Shown: positions 11,325-20,454, counted from the stretch's first letter. The stretch is DNA of 64,000 bases from Derxia gummosa DSM 723 (GCF_000482785.1 NZ_AXWS01000007.1:496001-560000), one strand, 5' to 3'. Program-made: numbers and translations. The notes: a model not told the origin generated them from the letters alone.

Positions 11325-11409
11325 ATCGCCGAAATGACCGGGCAACCGCCCCGGCGCACCGTCCGGCCCCGCCGCGCGCGGGCTCCTACTCCCCAAACAG
11401 AACAAGACC

Positions 11410-12309
11410 ATGTCCGCAGTTGCCAGTCCTCCGCTCGCGGGCGGCGCGCCCGGTGCCCGGCGCACGCCCTGGCGCCAGCCGAGCGTGCTGCCCGGTTTCG
11501 GCGTCACGCTCGGCTACACGATCTTCTATCTGAGCCTGATCGTGCTGATCCCGCTCGTCGCGCTCTTCCTCAAGACCGCGACGCTCACCTGGGACCAGTT
11601 CATCGCCGCGACCACCTCGGCGCGCGTGCTCGCCGCCTACAAGGTGAGCTTCGGCGCGTCCTTCGCGGCGGCCTTCGTCAACCTGTTCGCGGGGCTGCTG
11701 GTGGCCTGGGTGCTGGTGCGCTACCGCTTCCCTGGCCGGCGCTTCATCGACGCGCTGGTCGATCTGCCGTTCGCGCTGCCGACGGCGGTCGCGGGTATCG
11801 CGCTGACGGCGCTGTACGCGCCCAACGGCTGGATCGGGCAATACCTGGAGCCGCTCGGCATCAAGGTGGCGTTCAAGCCGCTCGGCATCGTGGTGGCGCT
11901 GATCTTCATCGGCCTGCCCTTCGTCGTGCGCACGGTGCAGCCGGTGCTCGAAGAAGCCGAACGCGAGCTTGAGGAAGCCGCCGCCATGCTCGGCGCGACG
12001 CGCTGGCAGACCTTCCGCCACGTCATCTTCCCCACGGTGCTGCCGGCGCTGCTGACCGGCTTCTCGCTCGCCTTCGCGCGCGCGATCGGCGAGTACGGAT
12101 CGGTCATCTTCATCGCGGGCAATCTGCCGATGGTTTCGGAAATCGGCCCGCTGATCATCATCACCAAGCTGGAGCAGTACGACTACGCGGGCGCGACGGC
12201 CGTCGCCACCGTGATGCTGGGCGTGAGCTTCGTGCTGCTGTTCGTCATCAACCTGCTCCAGGCATGGCAGGCGAAGCGGTCGGGTTCGGCCGGGAGCGGT
12301 CGCAAATGA
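11410..12309 (+). CDS. cysT: Sulfate/thiosulfate ABC transporter permease CysT
   Basis: Inner-membrane permease subunit of the sulfate importer (also called CysU), 299 residues. About six transmembrane helices are visible from residue 30 onward. The ABC permease EAA loop reads [21 protein letters not shown] (about residues 193-213), where the CysA ATPase docks. The N-terminal 25 residues are Pro/Ala/Gly-rich and cytosolic. Its stop overlaps the cysW start as ATGA, indicating translational coupling and a 1:1 heterodimer with CysW. Confidence 0.97.
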   Translation: MSAVASPPLAGGAPGARRTPWRQPSVLPGFGVTLGYTIFYLSLIVLIPLVALFLKTATLTWDQFIAATTSARVLAAYKVSFGASFAAAFVNLFAGLLVAWVLVRYRFPGRRFIDALVDLPFALPTAVAGIALTALYAPNGWIGQYLEPLGIKVAFKPLGIVVALIFIGLPFVVRTVQPVLEEAERELEEAAAMLGATRWQTFRHVIFPTVLPALLTGFSLAFARAIGEYGSVIFIAGNLPMVSEIGPLIIITKLEQYDYAGATAVATVMLGVSFVLLFVINLLQAWQAKRSGSAGSGRK

Positions 12310-13217
12310 GCACGGCAAAGATTTCGACCACCGAGCCGCGCTGGGTGCGCGTGCTGCTCATCGCGGCGGCGCTCGGCTTTCTCGCCTTCTTCCTGCTGCT
12401 GCCTCTGGTGGCGGTGTTCACCGAGGCGCTGCGCAAGGGCTTCGGCGTGTACCTCGAATCGATCCGCGAGCCGGATGCGTGGTCGGCGATCACGCTCACG
12501 CTGACCGTCGCCGTCATCGCCGTGCCGGTGAACCTGTTCTTCGGCATCTGCGCCGCCTGGGCGGTGGCGAAGTTCGACTTCAGGGGCAAGCAGTTCCTGA
12601 TGACGCTGATCGACCTGCCGTTCTCGGTGTCGCCGGTGGTGTCGGGCCTGATCTACGTGCTGGTGTTCGGCGCCCAGGGCTGGTTCGGGCCCTGGCTGAG
12701 CGCGCATGACGTGAAGGTGATCTTCGCGGTGCCGGGCATGACGTTGGCCACGATCTTCGTCACCTTTCCGTTCGTGGCGCGCGAGCTGATTCCGCTCATG
12801 GAAGCCCAGGGCACCGACGAGGAACAGGCGGCGATCGTGCTGGGCGCGAGCGGCTGGCAGACCTTCTGGCGCGTGACGCTGCCCAACGTGAAGTGGGGTC
12901 TGCTGTACGGCGTGATCCTCTGCAATGCGCGCGCTATGGGCGAATTCGGCGCGGTGTCGGTGGTGTCGGGCCATGTGCGCGGCTACACCAACACCATCCC
13001 GCTGCATGTCGAGATTCTCTACAACGAGTACCAGTTCGTCGCCGCCTTCGCCGTGGCCTCGCTGCTCGCGCTGCTGGCGCTCGTCACGCTCGCGATCAAG
13101 AGCTGGATCGAATGGCGCGGCCTGCTCGCCACGCCCTCCGACGACCTTCCGCCCGAGAACCCCAACGCGGGCAACTCCTCCCCGACCACGCCGGCCGCGA
13201 CCGGCGCGCAAGCCTGA
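12306..13217 (+). CDS. cysW: Sulfate/thiosulfate ABC transporter permease CysW
   Basis: Second permease subunit, 303 residues from the ATG that overlaps the cysT stop by four bases. It has about six transmembrane helices and an EAA loop [19 protein letters not shown] (about residues 178-196), followed by [20 protein letters not shown], a CysW hallmark. The C-terminal 25 residues are polar and low in complexity. It is followed 11 bases later by cysA. Confidence 0.97.
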   Translation: MSTAKISTTEPRWVRVLLIAAALGFLAFFLLLPLVAVFTEALRKGFGVYLESIREPDAWSAITLTLTVAVIAVPVNLFFGICAAWAVAKFDFRGKQFLMTLIDLPFSVSPVVSGLIYVLVFGAQGWFGPWLSAHDVKVIFAVPGMTLATIFVTFPFVARELIPLMEAQGTDEEQAAIVLGASGWQTFWRVTLPNVKWGLLYGVILCNARAMGEFGAVSVVSGHVRGYTNTIPLHVEILYNEYQFVAAFAVASLLALLALVTLAIKSWIEWRGLLATPSDDLPPENPNAGNSSPTTPAATGAQA

Positions 13218-13228
13218 GCCTCGCCGCC

Positions 13229-14302
13229 ATGACCATCCAGATCCGTTCCGTCTCCAAGCATTTCGGCGCCTTCACCGCGCTCAACGGCGTGAATCTCGAC
13301 ATCGCGCCCGGCGAACTCGTCGCCCTGCTCGGCCCCTCGGGCTGCGGCAAGACCACGCTGCTGCGCATCATCGCCGGCCTCGAATCGGCCGACGCCGGCA
13401 GCGTGCTGTTCGACGGCACCGACGCCAGCGACCTGCATGTGCGCGAGCGCAACGTCGGCTTCGTGTTCCAGCACTACGCGCTGTTCCGCCACATGAGCGT
13501 GTTCGAGAACGTCGCCTTCGGCCTGCGCGTGCGCCCGCGTGCCACGCGCCCGAGCGAAGCCAAGATCCGCGAGAAGGTGATGGAGCTGCTCAAGCTCGTG
13601 CAGCTCGACTGGCTGGCTGACCGCTTCCCGTCGCAGCTGTCGGGCGGCCAGCGCCAGCGCATCGCGCTCGCGCGGGCGCTCGCGGTCGAACCCCAGGTGC
13701 TGCTGCTCGACGAGCCTTTCGGCGCGCTCGACGCCAAGGTGCGCAAGGAGCTGCGGCGCTGGCTGCGCCGGCTGCATGACGAGTTGCATGTGACGAGCAT
13801 CTTCGTCACCCACGACCAGGAGGAAGCGCTCGAAGTGGCCGACCGCGTGGTGCTCATGAACCGCGGCCAGATCGAGCAGATCGGCACGCCCGAGCAGGTC
13901 TGGGCGCAACCCGCGAGCCCCTTCGTGTACGGCTTCCTCGGCGACGTCAACCTGTTCCACGGCCGGGTCGAGGATGGCAAGGCGCATCTCGAAGGCTTCA
14001 GCCTGCCCGCCGACGACCACGCCCATGTCGGCTCGGCGAGCGCCGTGGCTTATGTGCGGCCCTATGACTTCGACGTGGCGCTGCCGGCGCCGGGCGTGGA
14101 AGGCATCGCCGTGACGCTCGCGCGCTCGCTCGTGGTCGGCCCGATCGCGCGGCTCGAACTCCAGCGCCAGGGCGACGCCTCGGCCGGGATCATCGAGGCG
14201 CAGATCGGCGCCGAGCAGTTCCGCGCGCTCGGCGTGGGCGTGGGCGATGCGCTCGTCGTGCAGCCGCGCGAGGCGCGCGTGTTTCTCGGCGAGAACATCT
14301 GA
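13229..14302 (+). CDS. cysA: Sulfate/thiosulfate import ATP-binding protein CysA
   Basis: ATPase of the sulfate importer, 357 residues. Walker A is GPSGCGKT (35-42), the Q-loop FQHYALF lies near residue 88, the ABC signature LSGGQRQR near 140, Walker [13 protein letters not shown] near 160-171, and the switch histidine in VTHDQEEAL. The C-terminal TOBE-like regulatory domain begins near residue 240. I chose the ATG giving [15 protein letters not shown], which matches CysA family starts, although the frame is open further upstream inside cysW. It is the last gene before a strong terminator. Confidence 0.97.
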   Translation: MTIQIRSVSKHFGAFTALNGVNLDIAPGELVALLGPSGCGKTTLLRIIAGLESADAGSVLFDGTDASDLHVRERNVGFVFQHYALFRHMSVFENVAFGLRVRPRATRPSEAKIREKVMELLKLVQLDWLADRFPSQLSGGQRQRIALARALAVEPQVLLLDEPFGALDAKVRKELRRWLRRLHDELHVTSIFVTHDQEEALEVADRVVLMNRGQIEQIGTPEQVWAQPASPFVYGFLGDVNLFHGRVEDGKAHLEGFSLPADDHAHVGSASAVAYVRPYDFDVALPAPGVEGIAVTLARSLVVGPIARLELQRQGDASAGIIEAQIGAEQFRALGVGVGDALVVQPREARVFLGENI

Positions 14303-14324
14303 CGCACTGCCCGGCATGGCGGCG

Positions 14325-14350
14325 AACGGCGGGCCTGGCCCGCCGTTTTC
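14325..14350 (+). terminator. Intrinsic terminator of the sulfate-import operon
   Basis: AACGGCGGGCC pairs with GGCCCGCCGTT, giving a 9-11 bp stem with a very short loop, followed by TTTT. It begins 22 bases after the cysA stop. Confidence 0.9.
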
Positions 14351-14527
14351 ATTTGCGCGCGGGCCTGAAAGCAAGCCGCCGATTGCCTTTTCTCCATCGC
14401 TTTCATAGAGCCCGACTATCCCGAGTGATTTGCACGGTTGTTGCTAAACAGGGGATGCGAGCCGCTGGATACGACAACGGCCCAGTCCCCTGAAAACCGC
14501 ATCAGTTCTGTTCAATAGGAGATCACC

Positions 14528-14701
14528 ATGGCCCTGCAAAAGCTCACCACGACCGAAGGCGAATTCGTCAAGGCCGCTGACGCCGAGAAGATCGAAACCG
14601 TGCTGTCCAAGCTCGTGTGGGAAGTCCTCTACGGCAAGGCCTTCGACGCCCAGGCCGCCGCGATGGCCGCCGAGCGCGCGCTCGCCGAAGTGAAGGCCTG
14701 A
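14528..14701 (+). CDS. Uncharacterised 57-residue protein
   Basis: A small gene that I do not recognise. It starts MALQKLTTTEGEFVKAADAE, has a good Shine-Dalgarno (AGGAGA, about 6 bases upstream) and codon use like its neighbours, and ends ALAEVKA. The sequence is acidic and helix-prone with a hydrophobic middle (TVLSKLVWEVLYGKAF, residues 25-39), has no signal peptide and no cysteine, and looks soluble. It has its own spacer (about 180 bases from the cysA terminator) and its own downstream hairpin, so it is probably a monocistronic unit. The function is unknown; it may be a small regulatory or structural protein. Confidence 0.7.
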   Translation: MALQKLTTTEGEFVKAADAEKIETVLSKLVWEVLYGKAFDAQAAAMAAERALAEVKA

Positions 14702-14710
14702 TCCCAGGCT

Positions 14711-14742
14711 CGCCACGCCGGGCCGCAACGGCCCGGTTGGCG
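14711..14742 (+). terminator. Terminator-like hairpin after the 57-residue gene
   Basis: The core stem CCGGGCCG/CGGCCCGG has a 3-base loop and is extended by an outer CGCCA/TGGCG pairing across small bulges. It begins 10 bases after the stop. There is no long T-run. Confidence 0.6.
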
Positions 14743-14762
14743 GCGGGAGCCCCCCGTCGCCC

Positions 14763-14793
14763 TCATGACAACCCGCCCTTCCGCTTGTCATGA
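14763..14793. repeat. Perfect 9-bp inverted repeat upstream of the M23 peptidase gene
   Basis: TCATGACAA and TTGTCATGA flank a 13-base C-rich centre. The repeat lies about 115 bases before the peptidase ATG, past the preceding hairpin. It is AT-richer than its surroundings, so it looks more like a protein-binding site than a terminator. No regulator gene is adjacent. Confidence 0.5.
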
Positions 14794-14905
14794 ATCAAAC
14801 AATCCCGACAGACAATTCAGAACACAGTTGATCCAGGTCATCCGGATCGATTGCCAAAGCATGAAGCGACGGTGACGTGTCACGTTCAGCCGGAGCCGCC
14901 CCGCC

Positions 14906-15445
14906 ATGCTCAAGCGCGTATTCGCCGTCGTCCTCATCCTCGCCGCGAGCGCCTGGGTTCTGCCGTGGATGCAGGAAGCCCGCCGCTTCGCCGATCTGCT
15001 CGCCGAGCCGGCGCCCGCGCGACTGCCCTCGCCGCTGCCGGGCGCGCGGCTCTACGACTCCTGGGGCAATGCGCGCGATGGCGGCCGGCGCCGGCATGAA
15101 GGCATCGACATCTTCGCGGCGCGCGGCACGCCGGTGCTCGCGACCACGCGCGGGCGCATCACGCGGGTCGGCATGAACAGCCTCGGCGGCAAGGTGGTGT
15201 GGGTGCTCGGGCCGGGCCGGCAGATGCACTACTACGCCCATCTCGACGACTGGGCCGGCCGCGCCGCCGGCGAATGGGTCTGGCCCGGCGAGGTGATCGG
15301 GCGCGTGGGCAATACCGGCAACGCGGCCGGCGGGCCGACGCATCTGCACTACGGCATCTATGCGGCGGGCGGGGCGATCAATCCGTGGCCGCTGCTGCGC
15401 GCGGGGCGGGAGGCGGCAACTGCCCCGGCGGGTGTGCGCGATTGA
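14906..15445 (+). CDS. M23-family metallopeptidase, membrane-anchored
   Basis: LytM-type zinc peptidase of 179 residues with an N-terminal hydrophobic anchor or signal (residues 3-20). The zinc and catalytic motifs are intact: HEGID (His64, Asp68), HYYAH with His112, and HLHYG (His146, His148). The compact size suggests a periplasmic peptidoglycan endopeptidase or an EnvC/NlpD-type amidase activator; intact metal ligands favour real activity. The preferred cross-link cannot be told from sequence. It stands alone between the 57-residue gene and a convergent transporter gene. Confidence 0.9.
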   Translation: MLKRVFAVVLILAASAWVLPWMQEARRFADLLAEPAPARLPSPLPGARLYDSWGNARDGGRRRHEGIDIFAARGTPVLATTRGRITRVGMNSLGGKVVWVLGPGRQMHYYAHLDDWAGRAAGEWVWPGEVIGRVGNTGNAAGGPTHLHYGIYAAGGAINPWPLLRAGREAATAPAGVRD

Positions 15446-15516
15446 GGTCGGCGGTCCCCGCGCGGCCGCTGCGTCGTCAGCGCGGGAGGTCGGCTAGATC
15501 AAGGCTGCGCCAATGA

Positions 15517-15536
15517 AAACGGGCGCCGAAGCGCCC
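15517..15536 (-). terminator. Intrinsic terminator of the cysI...tauE operon
   Basis: On the minus strand GGGCGC-TTCG-GCGCCC forms a hairpin with a stable tetraloop, followed by GTTTTC. It lies about 43 bases past the tauE stop. The same stem could stop plus-strand transcription from the M23 gene, though without a T-run on that side. Confidence 0.8.
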
Positions 15537-15579
15537 ATCCCTTTCGCCGAACAGCCAGCCCGTCAGGGCCGGCGCCCGC

Positions 15580-16425
15580 TCAGGAAAACACCAGCTTGGC
15601 GCCAATCACGACCAGCATCGTCGCGAGGAAGCCGCGCAGCAGCTTCTCGGGCACCTTGGCCGTGAGATGGCTGCCGAGCGTGATCGCCGGCAGCGAGCCG
15701 ATCAGCAGCGCCGCGAGCATCGACCAGTTGACGCTGCCCATGATCGCGTGGCCCGCGCCCGCGACCAGCGTGAGCGGCACCGCATGCGCGATGTCGGCGC
15801 CGACGATGCGGCGCACCGGCGCGTTCGGATACAGGAACAGCAGCGCCACCACGCCCAGCGCTCCCGCGCCCACCGAGGTGAGCGCGACTAGCGTGCCGAT
15901 CGTGAGGCCGAGCAGGAAGGTGGGCAGCACGCGCACCGCTTCGGCGTCGCGCTCGATCGCAACCTCCACCTCGACTTCAATCGTGCCGCCGCCGGGCGTG
16001 GCCGCCGCCATGCGCCGCGCCGCGAGCTTCTGGCCGAGCGCGCGGATCTGGTTGCGCAGCAGGATCGCGCTCGCCGTCATGAACAGCGCCACGCCCAGGC
16101 CGCGCGCCATCACCTTGGCGAGCGCGCCGTTGTCGAGTCCGGCCAGATGCAGCCCGCCGAGCGTGAGCGCCGCCGCCGGCACCGAGCCCGCGACGAGCCA
16201 GCCCGTGATGGACCAGTTCACGTTGCCCTTGCGCGCATGCGTGACGATGCCGCCCGCCTTCGTGACCGAGGCGAACAGCAGATCGGTGCCGACCGCCACC
16301 TGCGCCGGCACGCCGAACACCAGGGTGAGCAGCGGCGTCATGAGCGAACCGCCGCCGACGCCGGTCATGCCGACGATGAAGCCGACGAAGGCTCCGCCGA
16401 GCACGAATTGAAGTTCGGGAATCAC
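15580..16425 (-). CDS. TauE/SafE-family sulfite/sulfonate transporter
   Basis: Integral membrane protein of 281 residues with about eight helices, belonging to the TauE/SafE (DUF81) family. The N-terminal signature is GGAFVGFIVGMTGVGGGSLM (residues 10-29), repeated in the second half as LTSVGAGALGVVALL. The start is a GTG overlapping the fpr stop by four bases, so it is translationally coupled to the sulfur-assimilation operon. Members export or import sulfite, sulfonates or sulfoacetate. Here sulfite efflux as a safety valve for CysI, or an alternative sulfur importer, are both possible. A charged 45-residue cytosolic loop (residues 115-160) separates the two halves. Confidence 0.88.
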   Translation of the reverse strand: MIPELQFVLGGAFVGFIVGMTGVGGGSLMTPLLTLVFGVPAQVAVGTDLLFASVTKAGGIVTHARKGNVNWSITGWLVAGSVPAAALTLGGLHLAGLDNGALAKVMARGLGVALFMTASAILLRNQIRALGQKLAARRMAAATPGGGTIEVEVEVAIERDAEAVRVLPTFLLGLTIGTLVALTSVGAGALGVVALLFLYPNAPVRRIVGADIAHAVPLTLVAGAGHAIMGSVNWSMLAALLIGSLPAITLGSHLTAKVPEKLLRGFLATMLVVIGAKLVFS

Positions 16426-17366
16426 CAGTAGTTCTCCACGGCCATGGTGCCGGGCACGCCGCGCCGGCTCACGGCGAAGCCCATTGCGGCGAGCTGCTTG
16501 CGGATGTCGTCCACCATCGTCGGATTGCCGCAGATCATCACGCGGCTGGTGGCGGGGTCGAGCGGCACGCCGGCCTCGGCGGCGAGGCTGCCGTCGGCGA
16601 GCGCGGTGGTGATGCGCTTGGCCAGCATCGGCCGGCCGTCGGGCCAGTGGCCCTGCTCGCGCGTGATGAGCGGCAGGTACACGACCTTGCCCGGGCTTTC
16701 GGCGAGCAGTTCGCCGAAGGCTTCGTGATCCTTCAAGCCCTCGATCGTGTCGCGGTAGGCCAGTTCGTCGGCATGCCGCACGCTGTGCACGACGACGATG
16801 CGCTCGTACTGCTCCCAGATCGCGAGGTCGAGCAGGATGCTGATGAAGGGCGCGAGGCCGGTGCCCGAACTCAGCAGCCACAGCTCGCGGCCGCCCTCGA
16901 AGCGGTCGGTGGTGAGAAAGCCGTAGTTGGTCTTCTCGACCAGCACTTCATCGCCGACCTTGAGCGACGCGAGCTTCGTCGTGAACTCGCCGTCGGGCAC
17001 GACGATGGAATAGAACTCCAGGAACTCGTCGTAGTTGGCCGAAGCGATCGAATAGGCGCGCCACACCCAGCGCGGCCCCTTCTTCTCGGCCGGATCGCCG
17101 TCCTCCCGCCAAACGCCCAGCCGCGCGAACTGGCCGGGAATGAAGCGGAAGCCCGGCGAGCGCGTGGTGCGGAAGCTGAACAGATGCGGCGTCCACGGCT
17201 TGATCCAGGTGATGGTCTCGCGCGTGTACTTGTCGGGCGGCATTTCGCCCGGCAGCTTCTTCGGCTTCGCGGGCGCGGCCGCGCCTTCACCGACTGTAGA
17301 CGGTGAAAGCGTTTGCACTGTGGCCGGGGCGGGATTGCCGCCCGGCGCGTCGGGCTTGTCGGTCAT
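16422..17366 (-). CDS. fpr: Ferredoxin/flavodoxin-NADP reductase (Fpr type)
   Basis: FAD enzyme shuttling electrons between NADPH and ferredoxin or flavodoxin, 314 residues. FAD-binding RAYS is at 103-106, the NADP-binding GTGLAPF at 168-174, and ICGNPTMVDD near the C-terminus, which ends AVENYW. The N-terminal 45 residues are a Pro/Ala-rich extension not normal for Fpr (about 257 residues). A later start is conceivable, but the ATG at 17366 is the only good one before the conserved core. The gene lies 26 bases downstream of cysN and overlaps tauE. No cysJ is present, so this reductase is a good candidate electron source for the sulfite reductase CysI (inference from context). Confidence 0.9.
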   Translation of the reverse strand: MTDKPDAPGGNPAPATVQTLSPSTVGEGAAAPAKPKKLPGEMPPDKYTRETITWIKPWTPHLFSFRTTRSPGFRFIPGQFARLGVWREDGDPAEKKGPRWVWRAYSIASANYDEFLEFYSIVVPDGEFTTKLASLKVGDEVLVEKTNYGFLTTDRFEGGRELWLLSSGTGLAPFISILLDLAIWEQYERIVVVHSVRHADELAYRDTIEGLKDHEAFGELLAESPGKVVYLPLITREQGHWPDGRPMLAKRITTALADGSLAAEAGVPLDPATSRVMICGNPTMVDDIRKQLAAMGFAVSRRGVPGTMAVENYW

Positions 17367-17392
17367 GCGGGAGGAGAGAGCAGCTTTCGTGC

Positions 17393-18703
17393 TCAGGCGA
17401 TGAGGCCGGCGGCGACCGTGTCGTTGGTGGCTTCGTCCACGAGGATGAAGCTGCCGGTCACGCGGTTGGCGGCGTAGGCATCGGCGATCAGCGGCTGCTG
17501 GACCTTGATGCTGAGCTTGGCGATGTCGTTGAGCGCGACGGGCTGGTCGCTCGGCGACCACGCGAGGCTCACGAGGTCGAGCTTGCTTTCGACGGCCGCG
17601 ACCTTCGCCTTCACCTCGCGCGAGGTGTGGCGAAGGATGTAGCCGCGACGCGGGTCGAGCGCGTTGTGGCCGAGCCAGCTCACCGTGGCCGAGAACTGCT
17701 GGCGGCCTTCGGGCTGGGCTTCGCTCGCCTTGACGAACATGTCGCCGCGCGAGATGTCAATCTCGTCGGCGAGCGACACCATCACCGACTGGCCGGCGAA
17801 GGCTTCGGTCAGCTCGGCTTCACCCAGACCGATGCGCGTGACCTTCGAGCGGCGGCCCGACGGCAGCACGACGATCTCGTCGCCGACGGCGATCGTGCCT
17901 TCCTCGATGCGGCCGGCGTAGCCGCGGAAATCGCTCTGCGACGGGCGGCAGACCCATTGCACCGGAAAGCGCCAGGCCGCGTCTGCCTTGAGCTGGCTGC
18001 TCGGCGCCGATTCCAGCAGCTCCAGCAGCGTCGGGCCCTGGTACCAGCCGAGCGGCTGGGCGTCCTCGTCGGAATCTTCCTGGGGCACGCCGCGGTTCAC
18101 GACCATCGCGCCTTCGAGCGCCGACAGCGGCACCGAATGCACATTTGCGCTGGCTTCCGGATGCTGGGCGAGCCATTCGCGGAACTCGGTGTCGATGCGG
18201 TCGAACACCGCCTTGTCGTAGCCGACCAGATCCATCTTGTTGACCGCGACGATCAGCTGGTTCACGCCCAGCAGCGTGGCGATCGTGGCGTGACGGCGGG
18301 TCTGCGGCAGGATGCCCTTGCGCGCGTCGACCAGCAGGATCGCCACGTCGGCCGTGCTCGCGGCCGTGACCATGTTGCGCGTGTACTGCTCGTGGCCGGG
18401 CGCGTCGCCGATGATGAACTTGCGATTGGCCGTCGCGAAGTAGCGGTAGGCCACGTCGATCGTGATGCCCTGCTCGCGCTCGGCGATCAGGCCGTCGGTC
18501 AGCAGCGACAGGTCGATCGCGCTCAGGCCCTTCTTCTTCGCGTTGCGTTCGAGGGTGGCGATCGTGTCGTCGAGGATGGTCTTGGTGTCGTAGAGCAGAC
18601 GGCCGATGAGCGTGCTCTTGCCGTCATCGACGCTGCCGCAGGTCAGGAAGCGCAGGACGCCGAGATCGGTTTCTTGGGGGGTGTCTTGAAGATTCATTGT
18701 CAT
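17393..18703 (-). CDS. cysN: Sulfate adenylyltransferase subunit 1 (GTPase CysN)
   Basis: Regulatory GTPase of ATP sulfurylase; GTP hydrolysis drives APS synthesis by CysD. The protein has 436 residues, so it lacks the C-terminal APS kinase (CysC) found in CysNC fusions. Motifs: G1 GSVDDGKST (23-31), switch II DAPGHEQY, and NKMD. The elongation-factor-like beta-barrel domains follow from about residue 240. The first ATG gives MTMNLQ; a second ATG two codons later is equally plausible. It lies six bases after cysD. Confidence 0.97.
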   Translation of the reverse strand: MTMNLQDTPQETDLGVLRFLTCGSVDDGKSTLIGRLLYDTKTILDDTIATLERNAKKKGLSAIDLSLLTDGLIAEREQGITIDVAYRYFATANRKFIIGDAPGHEQYTRNMVTAASTADVAILLVDARKGILPQTRRHATIATLLGVNQLIVAVNKMDLVGYDKAVFDRIDTEFREWLAQHPEASANVHSVPLSALEGAMVVNRGVPQEDSDEDAQPLGWYQGPTLLELLESAPSSQLKADAAWRFPVQWVCRPSQSDFRGYAGRIEEGTIAVGDEIVVLPSGRRSKVTRIGLGEAELTEAFAGQSVMVSLADEIDISRGDMFVKASEAQPEGRQQFSATVSWLGHNALDPRRGYILRHTSREVKAKVAAVESKLDLVSLAWSPSDQPVALNDIAKLSIKVQQPLIADAYAANRVTGSFILVDEATNDTVAAGLIA

Positions 18704-18709
18704 GGCACC

Positions 18710-19624
18710 TTAGAAGTAGCCTTCCTTCTTGCGCTGTTCCATCGAGGCTTCCGAGGTCTGGTCGTCCATGCGCGTGGCGCCGCGCTCGGTGAGCGTGGCG
18801 GTGACGGTCTCGGCGATGATTTCTTCGTACGTGCCGGCGGTCGAGGCGACCGGGCAGGTGCAGGTGATGTCGCCCACGGTGCGGAAGCGCACGCTGACGG
18901 TCTCGACCTTCTCGCCGTCCTTGGCCGGCGTGAGTTCGGTGACGGGCACGAGCGCGTCACCGCGCCGCACGATCTCGCGTTCATGCGCGAAATAGATGCT
19001 CGGCACCTCGATGCCTTCGCGCGCGATGTACTGCCACACGTCCAGCTCGGTCCAGTTGCTGATCGGGAACACGCGCATGTTCTCGCCCTTGGCGACACGC
19101 GCGTTGTAGAGGTTCCAGAGCTCGGGGCGCTGGTTCTTCGGGTCCCACTGGCCCCATTCGTCGCGGAAGCTGAACACGCGCTCCTTGGCGCGGGCCTTTT
19201 CCTCGTCACGGCGCGCGCCGCCGAGGCAGGCGTCAAACTCGAACTCGGCGATCGCGTCCAGCAGCGTCACGCTCTGGTGCTTGTTGCGCAGCTCGTCGGG
19301 CGAGCGCAGCACGACGCGGCCGTTCTTGATGCTGTCCTCCACGCTGCGCACGATCAGGCGTTCGCCCAGCTGGGCGGCGCGGTAGTCGCGGAAGTCGGTC
19401 ACTTCCTTGAAGTTGTGGCCCGTGTCGATGTGCATCAGCGGGAACGGGAACTTGCCCGGCCGGAAGGCCTTGGTGGCCAGATGCAGCATGACGATCGAAT
19501 CCTTGCCGCCCGAGAACAGCAGCACGGGGTTGCTGGTCTGGCCAGCGACCTCGCGCATGATGTGGATGGCTTCGGATTCGAGCCAGTCGAGATGGCTCAG
19601 CGAGCGCGACGCAATCGCGGTCAT
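18710..19624 (-). CDS. cysD: Sulfate adenylyltransferase subunit 2 (CysD)
   Basis: Catalytic subunit of ATP sulfurylase forming APS from ATP and sulfate, 304 residues. The PP-loop is SGGKDS (38-43). Other family blocks are MHIDTGHNFKEV, GGARRDEEKARAKERVFSFR, and the C-terminal EASMEQRKKEGYF. The ATG at 19624 (MTAIASRSLSHLDWLESE) matches CysD starts. It lies between cysH (10-base gap) and cysN (6-base gap) in one minus-strand operon. Confidence 0.98.
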   Translation of the reverse strand: MTAIASRSLSHLDWLESEAIHIMREVAGQTSNPVLLFSGGKDSIVMLHLATKAFRPGKFPFPLMHIDTGHNFKEVTDFRDYRAAQLGERLIVRSVEDSIKNGRVVLRSPDELRNKHQSVTLLDAIAEFEFDACLGGARRDEEKARAKERVFSFRDEWGQWDPKNQRPELWNLYNARVAKGENMRVFPISNWTELDVWQYIAREGIEVPSIYFAHEREIVRRGDALVPVTELTPAKDGEKVETVSVRFRTVGDITCTCPVASTAGTYEEIIAETVTATLTERGATRMDDQTSEASMEQRKKEGYF

Positions 19625-19634
19625 CGGTATTTCC

Positions 19635-20372
19635 TCAGGACTTGAATTTGAGCGGCGAGACCTGGCCGTCCTTGACGTGCAGGCCGCATTCCTTGGATTC
19701 GGGGTTCTCCCACCACCAGCGCCCGGCGCGAACGTCCTCGCCCGGCGTGATCGCCCGGGTGCAGGGCGCGCAGCCGATGCTCGGGAAGAACTGGTCGTGC
19801 AGCTTGTTGTACGGCACGTCGTGGCGACGGATGTAGGCCCAGACCTCGGCCTCGCTCCAGTCGATGATCGGATTGAACTTGGTGAGCTGGCGGGCCTCGT
19901 CCCATTCGCGCACCGGCGTGTCGGTGCGCGTGACGGACTGCGAGGCGCGCAGGCCCGTAATCCACGCCTTCTTGCCGGCGAGCGCCTTGGCCAGCGGCTG
20001 CATCTTGCGCACGCCGCAGCATTCCTTGCGGTTCTCGACCGAGTCGTAGAAGCCGTTGATGCCGTTCTTCGCGACCAGCGCGGCGACGGCGGCGGCATCC
20101 GGAAAGTACGTGGTGACGACCTTGCCGTAGCGCGCCTCGGTGGCCTGCATGACGGCGTAGGTCTCCTCGTTCAGCCGGCCGGTGTCGAGCGTGAAGCTGG
20201 CGATGTCGAGGCCGTGGCGACGGATGAGGTCGAGGATGACCATGTCCTCGGCGCCGAAGCTGGTCGAGAACACGGCCGGCTGCTCGGCCGCCGCCTCGCG
20301 CAGCACGGCGAGGGCCGAGGCTTCGCGCGCGTCGAGGAGGGCGGTGTCGATATTGGGATTGGGGGCGCTCAT
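19635..20372 (-). CDS. cysH: Assimilatory APS/PAPS reductase (CysH), iron-sulfur type
   Basis: Reduces activated sulfate to sulfite using thioredoxin. The protein has 245 residues. It carries the two cysteine pairs that bind a [4Fe-4S] cluster in APS reductases: Cys118-Cys119 (KECCGVRK) and Cys201/Cys204 (IGCAPCTRA). The catalytic ECGLH has Cys229. By family knowledge the Cys-Cys...Cys-x2-Cys motif marks enzymes using APS (or both APS and PAPS), unlike the cluster-free PAPS reductase of E. coli. This agrees with the absence of cysC here. It follows the DUF934 gene by about 80 bases. Confidence 0.96.
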   Translation of the reverse strand: MSAPNPNIDTALLDAREASALAVLREAAAEQPAVFSTSFGAEDMVILDLIRRHGLDIASFTLDTGRLNEETYAVMQATEARYGKVVTTYFPDAAAVAALVAKNGINGFYDSVENRKECCGVRKMQPLAKALAGKKAWITGLRASQSVTRTDTPVREWDEARQLTKFNPIIDWSEAEVWAYIRRHDVPYNKLHDQFFPSIGCAPCTRAITPGEDVRAGRWWWENPESKECGLHVKDGQVSPLKFKS

Positions 20373-20454
20373 GCGGGGGCTTGCTCTCTGGCTGGGGTTC
20401 GCGAGCCTGCCGGCATGACTGCGCGGCAGGCGGAAACGAGGCTTGAGGGAGGCG

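Noticed and set aside
17393-18703. CysN-CysC fusion
   Set aside because: The protein stops at 436 residues, before any APS kinase domain.
17303-19645. Open plus-strand frame of 780 codons opposite cysN and cysD
   Set aside because: The opposite strand carries two intact, well-known enzymes; the plus frame has no family resemblance or ribosome site.
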